Below, piece by piece: positions 52,111-63,973 of a stretch of DNA of 64,000 nucleotides. Location: contig NC_134028.1 of assembly GCF_964204645.1 (NCBI RefSeq), positions 4,624,501 through 4,688,500 of the forward strand, written 5' to 3'. Position 1 is the first letter of the stretch, and every line of letters starts with the position of its first letter. The notes beneath the pieces are model-generated. The model ran no database searches and was not told where the DNA came from. It saw only the letters and a program-made list of their open reading frames with translations. Both the position numbers and the translations under genes were made by a program. This DNA is from Tubulanus polymorphus. Taxonomy: Eukaryota; Nemertea; Palaeonemertea; Tubulaniformes; Tubulanidae.

Positions 52111-55100
52111 ATGGCGAATCAACAGTTCGTTTCGCCTATTATGAAAATAGAGGATGTGGTCATAATGATCAATGATATGAACGCGGAAAATAAAATCATG
52201 AAGATCTCAAGCAGTGATATTACTCAACCAAAGGTTTGTTTACGTCTGCGGATCACTCTCATACCTACGTAACCTGGCTATATCAGTTTTTAAAAAGTAA
52301 CGTTTGGTAAGTCAGATGAGTGACTATCCATCCAGATTGAGATTGTCCATTGATCTACCATTCCATCCATCTCCATGATCCACACACAGACTTCACTGAG
52401 AACCTAGTGCCAGTGGTATGTCGCTATCGCGCCGAGTACTGAGTCGAGTGAGTGGTTCAAGTGCCAACTGCTGAGCGCCGGTCGGCAATTTCGACGTTAA
52501 ATAACGACTACGTGACTGGGTGGGTGGTTCACGTGAGCTCTTTAGTACACGCAGTATACGGAGTGCCACAAAACCGGTCACTCTTTCTCTCAGGACTGGG
52601 TGAAACACAGACATGCCAGCAGTTTGAAACATGTTAGTTAATAATAATAATAATATATAATAATAATTAGTGCTTATATAGCGCCTTTCCAAAGAATGCT
52701 CAAAGCGCTGTCACTCAATTATTACCCAGCTTCTGTTACCAATCCAATACATTCTTACTCTCCCTGGGGAGATGCAACACCGATACGCTGCAGAGCGATC
52801 AAGGCGTCGTCAGCCTGTAGCAATTGTGAATTAATGCCTTGCCTAAGGACACTACAGCACAGCCGATTGGGGGCGAGCACTCTACCACTAAGCCACACTG
52901 CTCCAGTTAATAATTACGCCTATTCTTTCAGGAAAACACTGTTCAACAAATTTATGGATTGATATGGGAAGAATTGGTAGGAATAAATGTTGATGATCTA
53001 TCACAGGTAAAAGTTCCAGAGTCAGAGTGTTGATGGTAACAATCGGATGGGCTTTATACCTGAAAATATGCGATCATGAAACTAAATATGAAACTTATCA
53101 TGAAACTACCCATAACCCTAGATGGTACCACCGTAACCTAGATTACAGTCACCACACAAAGTGCTCAAAAGTCAATGATATAATTGTCACTTGAAAATCC
53201 AATTAAGAAGAGAATGAATGATATGTGTTTGTAATGTTTGTTTTGATTTATTCGTTCAGCCGTCAATGCAGGCGATGTATCAAATAGAACATCCTGAAAT
53301 TCATGAAGTTTCTTTAAAACTGAAACATTTGAGTCTTTGTTTGTAAGTAGATTTGTTTTTTCTACAACCTGACCGTAAACTTTAAATATATTCATGATTT
53401 ATGACAAAAAAAATTATTGACTCTTGAGTTCTAATCTTTGATTATTTACAGGAGTGGAATATTTAGTGATATAGGTGTGGATGGATTCTCTGTAATGGAT
53501 CTCATTAACCCAAGTAAGTTTCACTGCTATATACAGGCTCCTCAACTGTGGCACTGGGTTCAGTTACTGTGGAACTGGATCCTGCTGTGGAACCGGGTTC
53601 AGTTACTTTGGAACTGGGTTCAATAACTAGCTGTGGTAATGAGTTCAGTTACTGTGGAATTGGGTTCATTTACTGTGTAACTTGTGGTTTTTGTCTCTTT
53701 GTGCTTAATACTTCATTAAATATAATTTCAGAGCCGAAGAAAACTCTGCGTTTATTAAGCGCCCTCTTAAACTTTCATATCTTCACACAAGCAAGATTTA
53801 CCTTAGTCGAAACGTTGCAAGAGGAAAGAGTAAGTTGTGAAGAACATGCTCTTCTTCAAATCGTGTCAAGTATTGAAATCTTTGAGAAAATAGATTCATG
53901 AATTTTCCTCATTCATTTCCAGAAACATATTCAAGAATCTGAGAAACATTTGATAAATGAAAATGAAGAACTGTCGCGTAGAATTAATACGATTAAATGT
54001 CGAAAACTTGAACATGAACCGGAATGTAAACAGGTAAAAAAAACTCACAACTGATCAATAAACATATTTCCTATATTCCAACGTTTCTTGTTTCCAGCAA
54101 GAAGTTTTTAAGGGACAACAACCCGTCATTTCTACATCCACCCTAAGAAAATCAGCCATTCCTGTTCAAATATCTGCTACCTGTTCATGAGTTCATGCCA
54201 ATGTTTCGATAATTTTTTGAGGGAAGCAGATTACACCAAGAGACCAAAAGCTAAGCATTTGACATCCATTCACAATTTCCATCGAATAATAAATGCGGCC
54301 CCCTCCTAGATTCCAAGTGGAGAACACTGATTGTCCTTGCGTATCAATGAATCATTGATTGTTTTAGCTGGAACAAGAAGTCGCTGAACTCTCATCAAAA
54401 ATAACCGAACAACAGAAATTAAACGCTGCTGCTGAACAAAAACTATATGAAAAAGATAAAGAAATCAGTTCTCATCTCGCGCAAGTGGTAAATATTTCAT
54501 CATCCACAAACCCTCGACCGATCAAGAAGTCGATCAGGATCCAGTTCCAATGTTCTCGGTTAGAATTTGAGCCAGTTGTCTCAGATTATAGCATGTCCCC
54601 ATATGGACTAATTATTCAAAATTTTACCATGCCTACGCCTACTCCGATTCATGTGATGACTGCCCTGAAGAAAATGTTTGGTTAAATCATGATCAAGCTT
54701 AACCATATCAAACCCTAACCCTCCAGCTAAGAAATGAACTGATTACTAATTTTACTGCAGTTTACAAAATGACCCAGCCGATTAGGAGAAACACGGTATC
54801 ATTTCATCTTAGCCTTATTTTCGATGAGATTTTCTGTCCGTGTTTTTATTAGGATCACGCTTCGAATAGTTTGAAGCGTATTCGTGAGATGTGTGATAAA
54901 CTATCGGGTATGATCGTAGCTTCACCGGATCGGGTTAAAACTGAGGAGGAGCACATGAAAAACCAACTGAAAGAAATGAAAGAACGAAGAACGGTGCTGA
55001 TTGAACAGGTCGAACAGGCTGTTAGTACGACGAAGAATAAACAACAGTGGATCAGCGATTACGAACGTATTCTCGTGCTTTTAGAAAACCTGAAAGAACG

Positions 55101-56107
55101 TTATGAGGAAGAAAGGTTTGTACTGTATCTCCGTTTGAATATTCTCGAGGGCTTTGAATTTGAGATTTTGCATTTAATTAAATTATTTTCTTAAATTGTC
55201 CTCAAATTCTTAGAAGGACCCCGAATACGGAGTCAAGTTAGACATATATTTTCATGGTCCGAACAAAGGGTAAATCTCTAAGTGATGTAATCCGTGATTT
55301 CTAAAATCTTCTACGGCTGGATCCGGGCGGTTCCACACGTTATGAGTTTGTTAACTCTTGAGTTCAGTTACCCAGTTTTCATGTAGTCTAGTAGATTTAT
55401 GACTTGACCTTGAGAATTTTTTTTCTTCAGAATCTACTGGACTAATAGTGGTTGTTGGTTTGTTATTACAGGTCAATTAAAGGTCAACTTGAAAGTTGCA
55501 TCGATCAGAAAGAAATGTTGAAATACCAACACAGAAGCGGCATCGGAACAGAAAACCAACTGAAACAAACGCTGGACACGCTTAATGATAAAATTAATAA
55601 AATTCATCTTCAATATACGCGTAAAATCGAGAGTGCGCAAGAGAAGAAATCAAGTGTAATCAAGTAAGCAAAAAATACCGCTTTTCATTTCATTAACGCG
55701 GATTAAATGTAAATTGGGCTTTAACAAAATCTCTCTGCTATGTGAAAATTATTGTTATATTATTAGGAGTTTGGAAGAACTGCAGGATGAAAAAGATCAA
55801 GATTTGTTAGTGGTCAGTGAAACTAAAAAGAATATGATCAAACTACAAGATGAAATAGACAGCAAATTGGCCAGTTATCAACACGATATACAACTAATGC
55901 AATCAAAGTATGACGGTCTTTTAGCTCAGGTTTGTAAACATTGGACACATCTAAATATCATAACAGTTTCAGCAGCAGATATTGACGTCTAATTGTCCCC
56001 TTTTTATGCCAATATTAGTCGATTATGGTACATGTATTAAAATGGTTATTGTTTGTTTTCAGACTGACAATTATCATACTAAATTGGTGACAACGTGGAG
56101 AAAATGA
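52111..56107 (+). CDS. NUF2: Kinetochore protein Nuf2
   Basis: Eleven exons: 52111-52233, 52932-53006, 53260-53342, 53452-53513, 53732-53829, 53923-54033, 54368-54487, 54853-55115, 55472-55663, 55767-55929, 56063-56107; all phases agree; 444 aa (human 464). Nuf2 pairs with Ndc80/Hec1 in the Ndc80 complex, which ties kinetochores to spindle microtubules. The N-terminal about 147 residues form the calponin-homology fold: FVSPIMKIEDVVIMINDM, QQIYGLIWEELVG, FSVMDLINPKPKKTLRLLSA and LLNFHIFTQAR, all in the family order. The rest is coiled coil (EELSRRINTIKCRKLEHEPE, LEQEVAELSSKITEQQK and following). The start is the ATG before MANQQFVSP; the frame is open upstream but without family sequence. A SINE sits in intron 1. 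Confidence 0.93.
52637..52904 (-). mobile_element. tRNA-derived SINE in NUF2 intron 1
   Basis: Read on the minus strand: ggagcagtgtggcttagtgg followed by tagagtgctcg (A-box-like), a gtgtccttaggcaaggca block, and a 3' part aaaggcgctatataagcact followed by an att-repeat tail (52637-52670 on plus). A pol III A box, a conserved body and a simple-repeat tail are the marks of a SINE; a clear B box is missing. Confidence 0.78.
53530..53662. repeat. Degenerate repeat in NUF2 intron 4
   Basis: About five imperfect copies of a 22-26 base unit resembling tgggttcagttactgtggaa, just after exon 4. A single related phrase (tgtggagctgggttcag) recurs at about 56339-56355, after the gene. Confidence 0.7.
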
Positions 56108-56414
56108 TCATCACTACGGACAAGTGTCTCGAACAACTGTAAATAATCTATGGATTATTCATTACAACGTTATCACGAACTATGAATTTCCTCCCGAAAT
56201 TTAAAACGATATGAATAATTTCCGACTTGAGCCAACAAACTATTCGTTGTAAAGAGTGGGATCCTCACAGTTAGTGTTGAATTAAATTCAGTTAACTTTC
56301 AATGTTTCAACTCTTTAGTCAAATCTTCACTCAGAACTGTGGAGCTGGGTTCAGATTATCGAAGTTTGTTATAGCTTGGTTGCACTCGCTGACAGTCAGT
56401 AGGTTGTGAGCTGA

Positions 56415-56420
56415 AATAAA
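56415..56420 (+). terminator. Polyadenylation signal of NUF2
   Basis: AATAAA about 310 bases after the NUF2 stop codon, the first such hexamer on this strand after the stop. Confidence 0.5.
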
Positions 56421-56843
56421 GCTATTAAAATAGTGTAATGCACACAGCCATTTATTTAATGGTTTATTATAATGTTTGTCTTGTGCATAGTAAATTTATT
56501 TTTATTATCTGTCAGATTGAATAATGTAATGTCTGGGGGTAGGGGGGGAAGATGCACAGCTGTGACTGCTATGATACAACGCACTGCCGATCAGTCACTT
56601 GTGGTGATTTCATCGTTTATTTACATACAACGCATGTTTAAATCAATTATATCTACAGTGAAATAAACTGTATTATCGTAATATGTGAAATTGAATTGTA
56701 GTTATTTTCTACTGACAGGTCGTGTGGTGACAGCAGCGGATTCAGGGTCACAAACAAAAGAGGGCATTTAGGACTGTTTTCTAAGCTTCGCCGGAAATTC
56801 AGGAATAACTCAGTTCATTCTCAACCATTCCCTGCCCCCAATA

Positions 56844-57017
56844 CAGCGGAACCTCGTTACAACAAATTCGGCTACAACGATTCATCGGATATAACAAATA
56901 AAGAATTTCGTCCCAAGTAACCAAAATTCACTAATTTCAGACCGGATATAACGAACTATCGGTTATAGCGAACTGATTTTCTGGTCCCGTGAAGTTCGCT
57001 GTAACGAGGTTCCACTG
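56844..57017. mobile_element. pogo/Tigger-like MITE, 174 bp
   Basis: Terminal inverted repeats: cagcggaacctcgttaca at the left and tgtaacgaggttccactg at the right (17 of 18 match), flanked by TA on both sides. The CAGTGGAACCTCGTTA-type end and TA target site fit pogo/Tigger-type elements of the Tc1/mariner group. No transposase remains; the inside has further ggatataacraa phrases. Confidence 0.78.
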
Positions 57018-57900
57018 TACTTGTGAGAGCTTCAGCTGGAAGCAAACTAGCCTGGATGATTGAGGATGCTGCAATCAAACTTGCTGAGGTCGTCTTTACT
57101 TGTCAGAGTGGCCACTTTTGAAATATTATAAGACATAGACAGAAACTGTAAGATATTATGCACATAACTATCTCAACAAATTTCCCTGACTGTTCCTTGA
57201 TTTTGAGCTTTTTAACATAAGTCCCTGACTTCGCCCTGATTTCCAGTGGCCACTGAGCTTGTGGGTCTCCATGAATTTGTATTTCTAATTAAATTTTCTT
57301 AGTGTAAGTCATATAGATAAGTCATCACCATAAGGTCACCACAACGTCAAAGGTTCTACTGTAAATGGTTTTTCTCCAGAGGATTATTTCATTATGAACC
57401 AAAGGCTTCAATTAAGCCTTTTTCGTCAAACCTGACCCTGTGGATTACACGTATTCTACTGTGTAACGATTTATGAAAAATTCCCCACGGAAAATAGGAT
57501 TTTCTCGACACAAAGGAAACCACTCGAATCAGTGCGATATCAATGAATACGATAATAATTTATTGTTTGTTTCATTATTGCTGATATGCTATAAATTTCA
57601 TTATCATTAAATATAGATTGATGAATCGATGATATACACGTAGACTAACACTCCACAGAGTACACACTACAATAGACAAGTAGAATACAATAGCTCTTAC
57701 CACTTACAAGCAGCTGGTTTCATGTTGTATAAACAGATGTCTTTAAATATCAGTCAATTAAATAACTGCCTACGTATCTTAAAAACATGCAGATCCATGT
57801 TTGGGTAGTTTGTTCAGCACATGCAATCAAAAAATTCATGCAGTAAAACTGGAAGCTTCAATTTAACCGAATAAACTTAAATTCAGATCCGAGAGTCTGT
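57018..57900. other. Region between NUF2 and SKI3
   Basis: No gene seen. On the minus strand this is the 3' UTR side of SKI3; 57850-57900 directly follows its stop codon. Confidence 0.45.
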
Positions 57901-60900
57901 TCATGATCTTGCGCTTAACGCCTTCCGAAAGAGTTCCCAATTGTTTTTATCGTGGGGATAAATATGAAGTAATTTTTGAGTCGCTTTAAAAGCTTCATCG
58001 TTGCCTGTCTGAATCAGAGCTTCGGCTATGATTCTACTGGCATTATATCTATGATCTAGTTCATAAGCTTTATTAGCATAGGCTATAGCGCGTTCGGGGT
58101 CGCCCTCTGGGGGACAGTTTAACGTGTAATCGGCTAGAATTGACCATAATTCTGCGTTATTCGAGAACGATTGAGCCAATCTAGTCATCTCTTCAATCGC
58201 TTTAGATTTATCACCGGCGAGAGAATAAAATCTAGAAATCAGATGACATAGAACTGACTGCGTTCGTCGGCTGCTGCTGCTCGGACCGTCGAGGAATTTC
58301 TCTAATTCTTGCAAAACAGCCATCGCTAATGTTACATCAGATTGTAACAGAGCGAGGTAACATAGAGACTCCAGACCGAATACAGACGCGCTCTCCGACT
58401 GCGTGCTCCGAAATAGAGCCGTTTTAGCCGAATCCGGATCGCCGAGAATGAAAGATATTTTCCCTATAGCGGCGAATAAATGAGATTTATCGATATCTGT
58501 ATTCGCGACTTCGACGGCATTCGTAAAACTGAGCAAACTTCGTTCATAATCACCGGCGTGATAACACGCTAGAGCATAGTAACAAATATCCCCTAATTCA
58601 CTCAATGGTTCGATCAGTTCCCATTGAGAAATAGATTCAGAGATTTTCCCGAGTTTATACAGAACACGAGCGTAATTAGCACGAATTAAACTACAATCGC
58701 CGGTCGTCAACGCGACGTTCAAAACTTCAGAAGCGGATTTTAACAAATTCTGTCGTTCGAGCAGCAGACCGGCTAAATTCAAAGCTACGCGATCGTTTCT
58801 GATGCGGTCGTTGTATTTAACGAGGGCGTCGGACGCGACCGAAATCGCGTACATCTGATCGACGCAATATCGATAGAGATCCGACGGAAGTTTCACGACG
58901 CCCAACAACGCTTTACAAACCCAGTGACCGTAACCGATAAACCCTTCGATATGATTATCAAGAGCCGTCGTGTGACGAAACAAATCCATCGCGTCCTCGT
59001 GACTGACGCGCTCAGCTATAATCGACTGACCGATCCAACTATCGACGTAAGACGGTTCTAAAGATTGCGCTTTTTTGAACGCTCTGTGAGCCAGGTCGAT
59101 ATTATCGCGCTTCAAATACAGAGCGCCGAGATTCGTCCACGCTTCGACGTTGTTCTGTTCGAATTCGATCGATTTTATGAAACAATGTTGAGCTAATGAT
59201 GGATTGTTAGACATGGTGATGACTCCTAGAGTCAGCCAATGTTTGTAGTTCGTACTACTCAAACAGACAGCTTTCTGTAAGGACTGCATCGCCTTGTTTG
59301 AGAGTTGTGAAGTTTGATCCCGGGGACTGGCGAGACTCTGATAGTGATAACTAACGCCGAGATCGTGCCACAGATTCGAACAATCGGGGAGTATTTTCAG
59401 AGCTTGACCGTAGCACCTTCCACCAACGACTAGCAGCTCGTATTTAGACACAGGCGAAACTTCACCGATTTCTGACGACTGTTTTAACAGTTTACGAGGA
59501 ATTGCCATTTTACAAATCTCACTAGGAACAGGATTAATGATAGTACAGGCATCTCCGAGGCATTTCCATAAACTCGATAAATCTGGTCTCATACTAGCAG
59601 CCTGTACTAGAATACCGATAGCGCTCTGACAGTGGTCTACCGCGCGTCCGTGAAAGAACTGATTCAGTGACCGCCGCGCGATCTGTAAATGAGTTTCGGC
59701 GAGACCTTTTAGAGCGGGTATATAGTCGGGAGATTTCGACAGTAATGATTCATAATCGTTCTGAGCTTCCCGATAGACTCCTAACGATTCTTTGATGGAA
59801 GCGATTTTATAGAGGCTGTAAACGGAATCCGACTGTAGTTGATTGGCGCGTTGGAACGCTTTCATAGCCGCGTTATAACTACCTCGACTGACGTACACCT
59901 CGCCCAGACATTCCCAGACATGATAATCATCGGGATCACTGCGTAGCGCGCATTGAAGCGAAGCTAAAGCCGATGAGGGATCGTCGACTTGTAACTGGTG
60001 CAAACCTAACCGAAGCCACGCCCATTTAGCGCAACCAGCGCTCGCTTTAGAAGTAACACTTTCGAGAATATCAACAGTTTTATCTTCTTCTCCGAGTTCA
60101 ATCAGAATATCGACTAACGCTTCCCCGACTCGGTCGCTAGTAGGTTTCAGGGCATACGATTTCAGGAAACATTTCTTAACTTTTTCCTTATTGTTTTCGA
60201 AATGGGCGTAAAATTCGCCTAGATAATAATAACTATCGCTATAGTTCGGATCTAACTTCACTGATTTAATTAGACTCGATAGAGCTTCGTTCTTATCGAC
60301 TGAACCGCTCTTCGCGAGTTCTAAAAGAACCCTTCCCACCCAATAACTAAACACGCCATTACTAGGTTCGATAGACAGGGCTTCCCGGAAGCAGTTCAAA
60401 GCCTCGTCTAAATTCTGATTGTGAAAATGACAACAGCCATTCAGAGACAAACATAGAGCTTTACTCGTGGGATCGGCCACGTTTAGATCATTCATCCTAG
60501 CTATACACTGTTCTATATCACCTCGATAATACTGGCAAAAAGCTTTCAGAATTTCAACGTCTGCAATAGTTTCCGGTAAAGTTTCTAGAATGCGCACAGC
60601 GGCATCGATACTGTGAGATGTTCCGTCATCGAGCAGACCGCGAACTAGACACAAATTCAATTCGTTAACTACACGAGTTACGTCGCAACCTAAATGAACG
60701 CAATTCGACTTTTGAGCGAGTTTTAAACCGGATTTCACGGATTTATCGACCGCGTCGAAATCGTGCATCGCGCAATACGCTCGACTTTGAAACAATCGAC
60801 TCAGTAAAACAAGCGATTTCTTTTCGACGACTCGATTCAACAGATCGATAGCCGCCGTGAAATTCCTCTTGAAATAATAATCGCAACCGCCGATTAAATC

Positions 60901-61737
60901 AACGGCGTAAGATTCAGGGTCGTTCGCTTTTAACTTTCCTAAAACGTCGATCAAATCGCCGCTCAGAGTGCACGCGTTTAAACATCGACTTAACATAATC
61001 AACGCTAATTTCTCTAAAGGATAAGATAGTTGAGGATAAATTAATATACATCGTTTACATTGTATTTCTATTTCTTCCGGTTGAAGATTCATTTTGATGA
61101 TTAACCTAATGAATTTCACCCACATCTCTTGACCAGCTGCTTCCTCCGAACCCGGGCCCCCGTCCCCCGGGGACCCATCTGAATATAGAACTTCTTTATA
61201 AGCCTTGTACAATACGATTAAATCATTATTCGATAATTCACTACTGCGCGTTTCTAACAACCTGATTATATTATTCTGTATCTCGAATTTTTCTTCAGTT
61301 TCATCTGATGATAGAAGGAGTTGATAAACAGCGACAGCGCCATCTATAGATCCCTCCAATTCGTGCAGCATCGCCAGTTTTTTCGAAAATTCACGTTTTT
61401 TCTTCGAATCATTTTCGAATAATTTGGTAAGTTTTCCGTACGTCGTAACGAGGTCAGCATAATAGTCCGTTATATAGTGTTTCTCGTAGAACGCTGATAA
61501 TCCTTGCCACGCGAGCGTTTGATCAGGGTTCGAGTCTGTAGCTCGTTTGTAAGCAGTCAGAGCTTGTTCTGGTTGTTCTAGTCCTTCAGCTGCCACGCCC
61601 ACAAACACCAGAGCGTTGTAATTGTTCTTATCATCTTTCAATACAGTTTTACAATGTTTCAACGCTTCTTTGAAATTTTTCATCTTTATCGCTTCCCGCG
61701 CGTTTTTCAACAGTGACTTTATCTCCTTAGTTTCCAT
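57901..61737 (-). CDS. SKIC3: Superkiller complex protein 3 (TTC37/SKI3)
   Basis: A single uninterrupted coding exon of 1278 aa. SKI3 is the tetratricopeptide scaffold that holds the Ski2 helicase and Ski8 and feeds mRNA to the cytoplasmic exosome for 3'-5' decay. Visible: METKEIKSLLKNAREAIKMK start, TPR repeats throughout (for example YNALVFVGVAAEGLEQPEQA near 40-60, SGVFSYWVGRVLLELAKSG, AWTNLGALYLKRDNIDLAHR), and a helical end with HIYPHDKNNWELFRKAL. Human TTC37 is about 1560 aa and has many introns; insect forms are nearer 1230, so the length is acceptable. A 5' UTR intron is likely (acceptor tttcag at about 61786 on minus). It diverges from sorbitol dehydrogenase. Confidence 0.92.
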   Translation of the reverse strand: METKEIKSLLKNAREAIKMKNFKEALKHCKTVLKDDKNNYNALVFVGVAAEGLEQPEQALTAYKRATDSNPDQTLAWQGLSAFYEKHYITDYYADLVTTYGKLTKLFENDSKKKREFSKKLAMLHELEGSIDGAVAVYQLLLSSDETEEKFEIQNNIIRLLETRSSELSNNDLIVLYKAYKEVLYSDGSPGDGGPGSEEAAGQEMWVKFIRLIIKMNLQPEEIEIQCKRCILIYPQLSYPLEKLALIMLSRCLNACTLSGDLIDVLGKLKANDPESYAVDLIGGCDYYFKRNFTAAIDLLNRVVEKKSLVLLSRLFQSRAYCAMHDFDAVDKSVKSGLKLAQKSNCVHLGCDVTRVVNELNLCLVRGLLDDGTSHSIDAAVRILETLPETIADVEILKAFCQYYRGDIEQCIARMNDLNVADPTSKALCLSLNGCCHFHNQNLDEALNCFREALSIEPSNGVFSYWVGRVLLELAKSGSVDKNEALSSLIKSVKLDPNYSDSYYYLGEFYAHFENNKEKVKKCFLKSYALKPTSDRVGEALVDILIELGEEDKTVDILESVTSKASAGCAKWAWLRLGLHQLQVDDPSSALASLQCALRSDPDDYHVWECLGEVYVSRGSYNAAMKAFQRANQLQSDSVYSLYKIASIKESLGVYREAQNDYESLLSKSPDYIPALKGLAETHLQIARRSLNQFFHGRAVDHCQSAIGILVQAASMRPDLSSLWKCLGDACTIINPVPSEICKMAIPRKLLKQSSEIGEVSPVSKYELLVVGGRCYGQALKILPDCSNLWHDLGVSYHYQSLASPRDQTSQLSNKAMQSLQKAVCLSSTNYKHWLTLGVITMSNNPSLAQHCFIKSIEFEQNNVEAWTNLGALYLKRDNIDLAHRAFKKAQSLEPSYVDSWIGQSIIAERVSHEDAMDLFRHTTALDNHIEGFIGYGHWVCKALLGVVKLPSDLYRYCVDQMYAISVASDALVKYNDRIRNDRVALNLAGLLLERQNLLKSASEVLNVALTTGDCSLIRANYARVLYKLGKISESISQWELIEPLSELGDICYYALACYHAGDYERSLLSFTNAVEVANTDIDKSHLFAAIGKISFILGDPDSAKTALFRSTQSESASVFGLESLCYLALLQSDVTLAMAVLQELEKFLDGPSSSSRRTQSVLCHLISRFYSLAGDKSKAIEEMTRLAQSFSNNAELWSILADYTLNCPPEGDPERAIAYANKAYELDHRYNASRIIAEALIQTGNDEAFKATQKLLHIYPHDKNNWELFRKALSARS

Positions 61738-62483
61738 AGCGTAAGAGCAGCGATTATTTGCATCAACTTTTAAGTACGATTCTGGGTCTGAAACGAAACA
61801 TGAGAGAGTAGAGAAACTCTGAAAACACTAAACAGCAGAAAGGCGCAGTGACTGCGAGATAAACCACACACAGCGCACATAGGCATAGCCAAGTTGGAGA
61901 ACTTTGTCTGATGGTGGTAATATAGGCCTATTCAGTAATTGTTCATGAACTTATATTTAATCACTGAATATATTACCACCTTGCCTTTGAATTTCGCTGA
62001 CATATAACTTTTTTTTCTCTCTTAAACAGCTACGTTAACGTCATGGTTTTTTGTATATCAATCATCATGGTTGTAATGGAATAATTCACGCGTTACGTGA
62101 TAGAGTCAAGTTTAAGATTAGTAACGAAGGGAGGGAGGATAATGAAACACACCTGCTGTATGAGTTCACTGACTGTAGTACGATTAGGTTTTCACAATTG
62201 AACCAAATTCTCCTAAATCGAAAAACGCCGAAATTGAAATCGAAACTACAAGTGCATATAAGAGGCTGCCATTTTTAGGTCATGTGACCCACTTGAGCGT
62301 GGAATTGTAGACTGGTTACCGGTCAAAAAGTTATTGAATTGAATTGAATTGGTCTCTACTTCATTGGACAGGTAACCAGTCTAAGTAGATTTGGACTATC
62401 TACTAGGAAAAAATATTAGCTATTTATTCTCACCTAGGAATAAAATAGAGCACCGCCGTATTAATGTCATGTGACTGGACAAA
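61738..62483. other. Shared SKI3-sorbitol dehydrogenase 5' region
   Basis: Only about 745 bases separate the two divergent start codons, so promoters may be shared. It contains a palindromic hairpin at 61914-61981. No further gene is seen. Confidence 0.5.
61914..61981. repeat. Hairpin element between divergent genes
   Basis: ggtggtaatata (61914-61925) mirrors tatattaccacc (61970-61981), with inner ttcagtaat/atcactgaa also nearly complementary. Probably a small MITE-like palindrome. Confidence 0.7.
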
Positions 62484-63973
62484 ATGGCGGACGAGAATAT
62501 TTCTGTGGTTTTGCAAGAAAAAATGAAGTTAATTTTGGTATTTATTGACTTTCACTTTTATAACACACTCTACTGGATACACAGTAACCTCAATTACAAT
62601 ATTCAGCGTTTATGTTCTTATATTTCAGGAAGATAAACCAATCCCCAAACCTGGAAATGATGGTAAGTTGGTCTTGGTTGGGGCTTTGTATGCACCACAG
62701 TATGGGGACTTGGTGGTTGGGTCATTATCACGAAGAAACACGCCAAAATGAGATAGGGGAAGACAGCTAATTTTATTATCTTGTGTTATTGGTGATGTTC
62801 AACCGGAATTACTCTACTCGGCCATAAGCTCATTTCATGAGAATGACTTTATTTGGAAGTGGATATTTTGCCAATGCAGCAATTCGTAGAAACGCTATTT
62901 TGCCAATGGCTATATAGTCAGAATAAGATAAACTAATGAAAATAACAATGAAAGCATTTTTTCAGGGTTACAATAGGGTTCACCTTCCATTTTTTCTTCT
63001 GTAGTTTTCGGCTTTCAAAATAAAAATGTCAAGTGTGTTCACAGCTTCTCTTTAAAATTTATTGGTTATGAAATCTGATTCCAGAAGTGCAAATTGCGAT
63101 GCATAGCGTTGGTATTTGTGGCTCAGATGTTCATTTCTGGAGAAAAGGCGCAATCGGTGAATTTGTAGTGAAATCACCGATGAAACTAGGTCACGAGTCA
63201 AGCGGCATCATCTCAGAAGTTGGGTCAAATGTGAAGCACTTGAAAATTGGTAAAATCTGAAATACTTCAATCTTAATAACATCTATATATATTTTAAGAA
63301 GTCTGATCAAAATTGAGTTGTAATTCAATTTCTGAAAACTTAAGGTTAGTGTTGAATCAAAATTCTGGAAGATGATGACTTTCTTAAGTATCTGCCTGTT
63401 ACTAATACAATTTCCTTGGCTTTACGGTAATCCCTCTCGAATCCCACCTACCGGTACTCCTACTGATATTTATATAATAATACAATCTGTTTGTGTTTGA
63501 AGGTGATAGAGTCGCGATTGAACCACAAACTACATGCGGAAGTTGCCGTTTCTGTAAAGGTGGGAGGTATAATTTGTGCGCTGATGTCAAGTTTCATGCT
63601 ACTCCTCCTTTTGATGGTACCTTAGCCCGTTATATTGTACATAATGCCGACTTATGTTTCAAGTGAGTCAATTACTTGTTTCCTCGAAAATACTGAAGTG
63701 TATGATCGCAAATTAGCCACTCTGTTTAGGCTACATCAAATGCTTATTGTTGATCATATCAGTACCTGGACCTTCATTCTGTATTACATGTAATAGATCT
63801 CTACATTTTAGAGTTTCACAAATATTTGATATTGATGAATGCGTATTATTTTAGGATTCCGGATAACATGAGTTTGGAAGAGGGAGCACTGTGTGAACCG
63901 TTATCAGTTGGAATTCATGCTTGTAGACGCGGTAATGTTTCATTGGGTCATAAAGTACTCATCACTGGAGCAG
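62484..63973 (+). CDS. SORD: Sorbitol dehydrogenase (N-terminal five exons; continues past window)
   Basis: Exons 62484-62537, 62629-62662, 63085-63249, 63503-63662 and 63855-63973, phases agreeing; the gene runs off the window end. SORD is a cytosolic NAD+ and zinc-dependent enzyme that oxidises sorbitol to fructose in the polyol pathway. Visible: [14 protein letters not shown] with Cys41, KLGHESSG with His66-Glu67, and [14 protein letters not shown] with Glu152 as the catalytic-zinc and water ligands, then the Rossmann start HKVLITGAG. Unlike mammalian SORD it keeps the four cysteines of the structural zinc lobe (Cys96, Cys99, Cys102, Cys110). The N terminus is short; the start ATG is the first in frame after the SKI3 divergent region. 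Confidence 0.93.

Noticed and set aside
53790-53830. gtcgaaacgttg resembling the hammerhead-element core
   Set aside because: It is NUF2 coding sequence (LVETLQ) with no CUGANGA box or stem.
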